A stretch of 64,000 nt of DNA. Origin: Gracilibacillus caseinilyticus (GTDB lineage: Bacteria > Bacillota > Bacilli > Bacillales > Amphibacillaceae). The position numbers were made by a program, and so were the translations under genes. Numbering within the stretch: position 1 is the stretch's first letter; each line of letters begins with the position of its first letter. Below are positions 63,797 to 64,000 of the stretch, piece after piece. The stretch lies in the NCBI RefSeq assembly GCF_022919115.1, contig NZ_CP095072.1, forward strand, positions 682,001 to 746,000, in the 5' to 3' direction. The notes below the pieces were generated by a model. That model searched no databases. It had not been told where the DNA came from and saw only the letters and a list, made by a program, of their open reading frames with translations.

Positions 63797-63824
63797 TGCG
63801 GAGTTCCACTCCCTTGTTGACGAA

Positions 63825-64000
63825 CTATGCATTTATCTTATCCGCTTTTTGCTCGCTTGGATGTGGAATATTCTCTGGGTAGCCGTAGCTTCCGTGCTCA
63901 CTTAAGTCAAGACCAATGATCTCTTCTTCTTCCGATACACGAAGACCACCCATTACTTTATCCATCACTTTTAGGATGATGAAAGATACAACAAATGCGT
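63825..64000 (-). CDS. amt: Ammonium transporter, C-terminal end (5' part outside window)
   Basis: The minus-strand frame reading in from the right edge encodes the last Amt helix (AFVVSFIILKVMDKVMGGLRV) and the conserved cytosolic tail SEEEEIIGLDLSEHGSYGYP, ending in HPSEQKADKINA and TAG at 63825-63827. This is the Amt tail that senses PII or closes pores. Unlike the fusion at the left edge, it ends as a plain transporter. It precedes DUF294, exonuclease and mini-GlnR in the same direction. Confidence 0.93.
   Translation of the reverse strand, partial: AFVVSFIILKVMDKVMGGLRVSEEEEIIGLDLSEHGSYGYPENIPHPSEQKADKINA

Noticed and set aside
1..64000. tRNA or rRNA genes, CRISPR arrays, prophage or transposase genes
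   Set aside because: Both strands were scanned for cloverleaf ends, rRNA-like blocks, regularly spaced repeats and recombinase motifs; none was convincing.
1..64000. Window ends joined as one circular element because both carry amt sequence
   Set aside because: The left copy is an MCP fusion on the plus strand and the right one is a plain amt on the minus strand, so they are distinct genes.

Overview
The window is low-GC, densely packed chromosomal DNA from a Gram-positive spore-former-type Bacillota, most likely a halophilic or halotolerant member of the Bacillaceae (Gracilibacillus/Virgibacillus/Oceanobacillus type; genus not determinable by eye). This rests on strong Shine-Dalgarno sites, FMN and TPP riboswitches with terminators, Fur/PerR/CodY/ARG-box-like operators, a complete ectABC ectoine operon, and Bacillus-type families (DUF4064, DUF4349, YueI, DUF1360, KatA, PepT, type 2 IPP isomerase).

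Layout. 1-1.4 kb: 3' part of an ammonium transporter fused to a chemotaxis signalling domain. 1.5-5.4 kb: ribDE-ribBA-ribH under an FMN riboswitch. 5.6-6.5 kb: murB. 6.7-15.5 kb: arginine genes carA-carB-argF and argG-argH, each preceded by an ARG-box-like site. 15.6-21.3 kb: DUF4349 lipoprotein, marR-hbd pair with palindromic operator, DUF4064, a ThiD/PdxK paralogue, DUF456, DJ-1/PfpI protein. 21.4-24.6 kb: tenA-thiD-thiM-thiE under a TPP riboswitch. 25-33 kb: signal peptidase, CynX-type MFS, several very small membrane or basic proteins, Ohr, iron-type alcohol dehydrogenase, DUF1360, BASS transporter, ABC ATPase. 33.1-34.9 kb: a Fur-box promoter that appears to drive a short non-coding RNA, then PerR-box-like site and katA. 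35.2-37.9 kb: ectA-ectB-ectC with a sigma-B-like and a sigma-A promoter. 38-43 kb: YueI, PLP aminotransferase, TrpXYZ-type ABC transporter. 43.2-43.5 kb: a striking cluster of about nine DnaA-box-like sequences. 44-50 kb: ilvD with CodY box, CwlK-like peptidase, ferredoxin-NADP reductase-like enzyme next to fni, pepT. 50-52.5 kb: tetR-MFS efflux pair. 52.6-59.4 kb: a MoxR/DUF58/DUF4129/DUF4350 membrane cluster with divergent SpoIIM-like and RDD genes. 59.4-64 kb: PNPOx-like protein, AIM24 protein, and an operon amt - DUF294 nucleotidyltransferase - DEDDh exonuclease - truncated GlnR-like regulator.

Scattered through the intergenic spaces are six copies (183-588 bp) of a MITE-like element with shared ~20-bp inverted termini and GC-rich, strongly self-complementary cores. 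No tRNA, rRNA, CRISPR array, prophage or transposase gene was recognised.

The most noteworthy items are the Fur-box small RNA candidate, the ectopic DnaA-box cluster, the MITE-like family, the Amt-MCP fusion, and the amt/DUF294/exonuclease/mini-GlnR operon. The functions of unfamiliar proteins are inferred from recognised family motifs only; no database search was possible.
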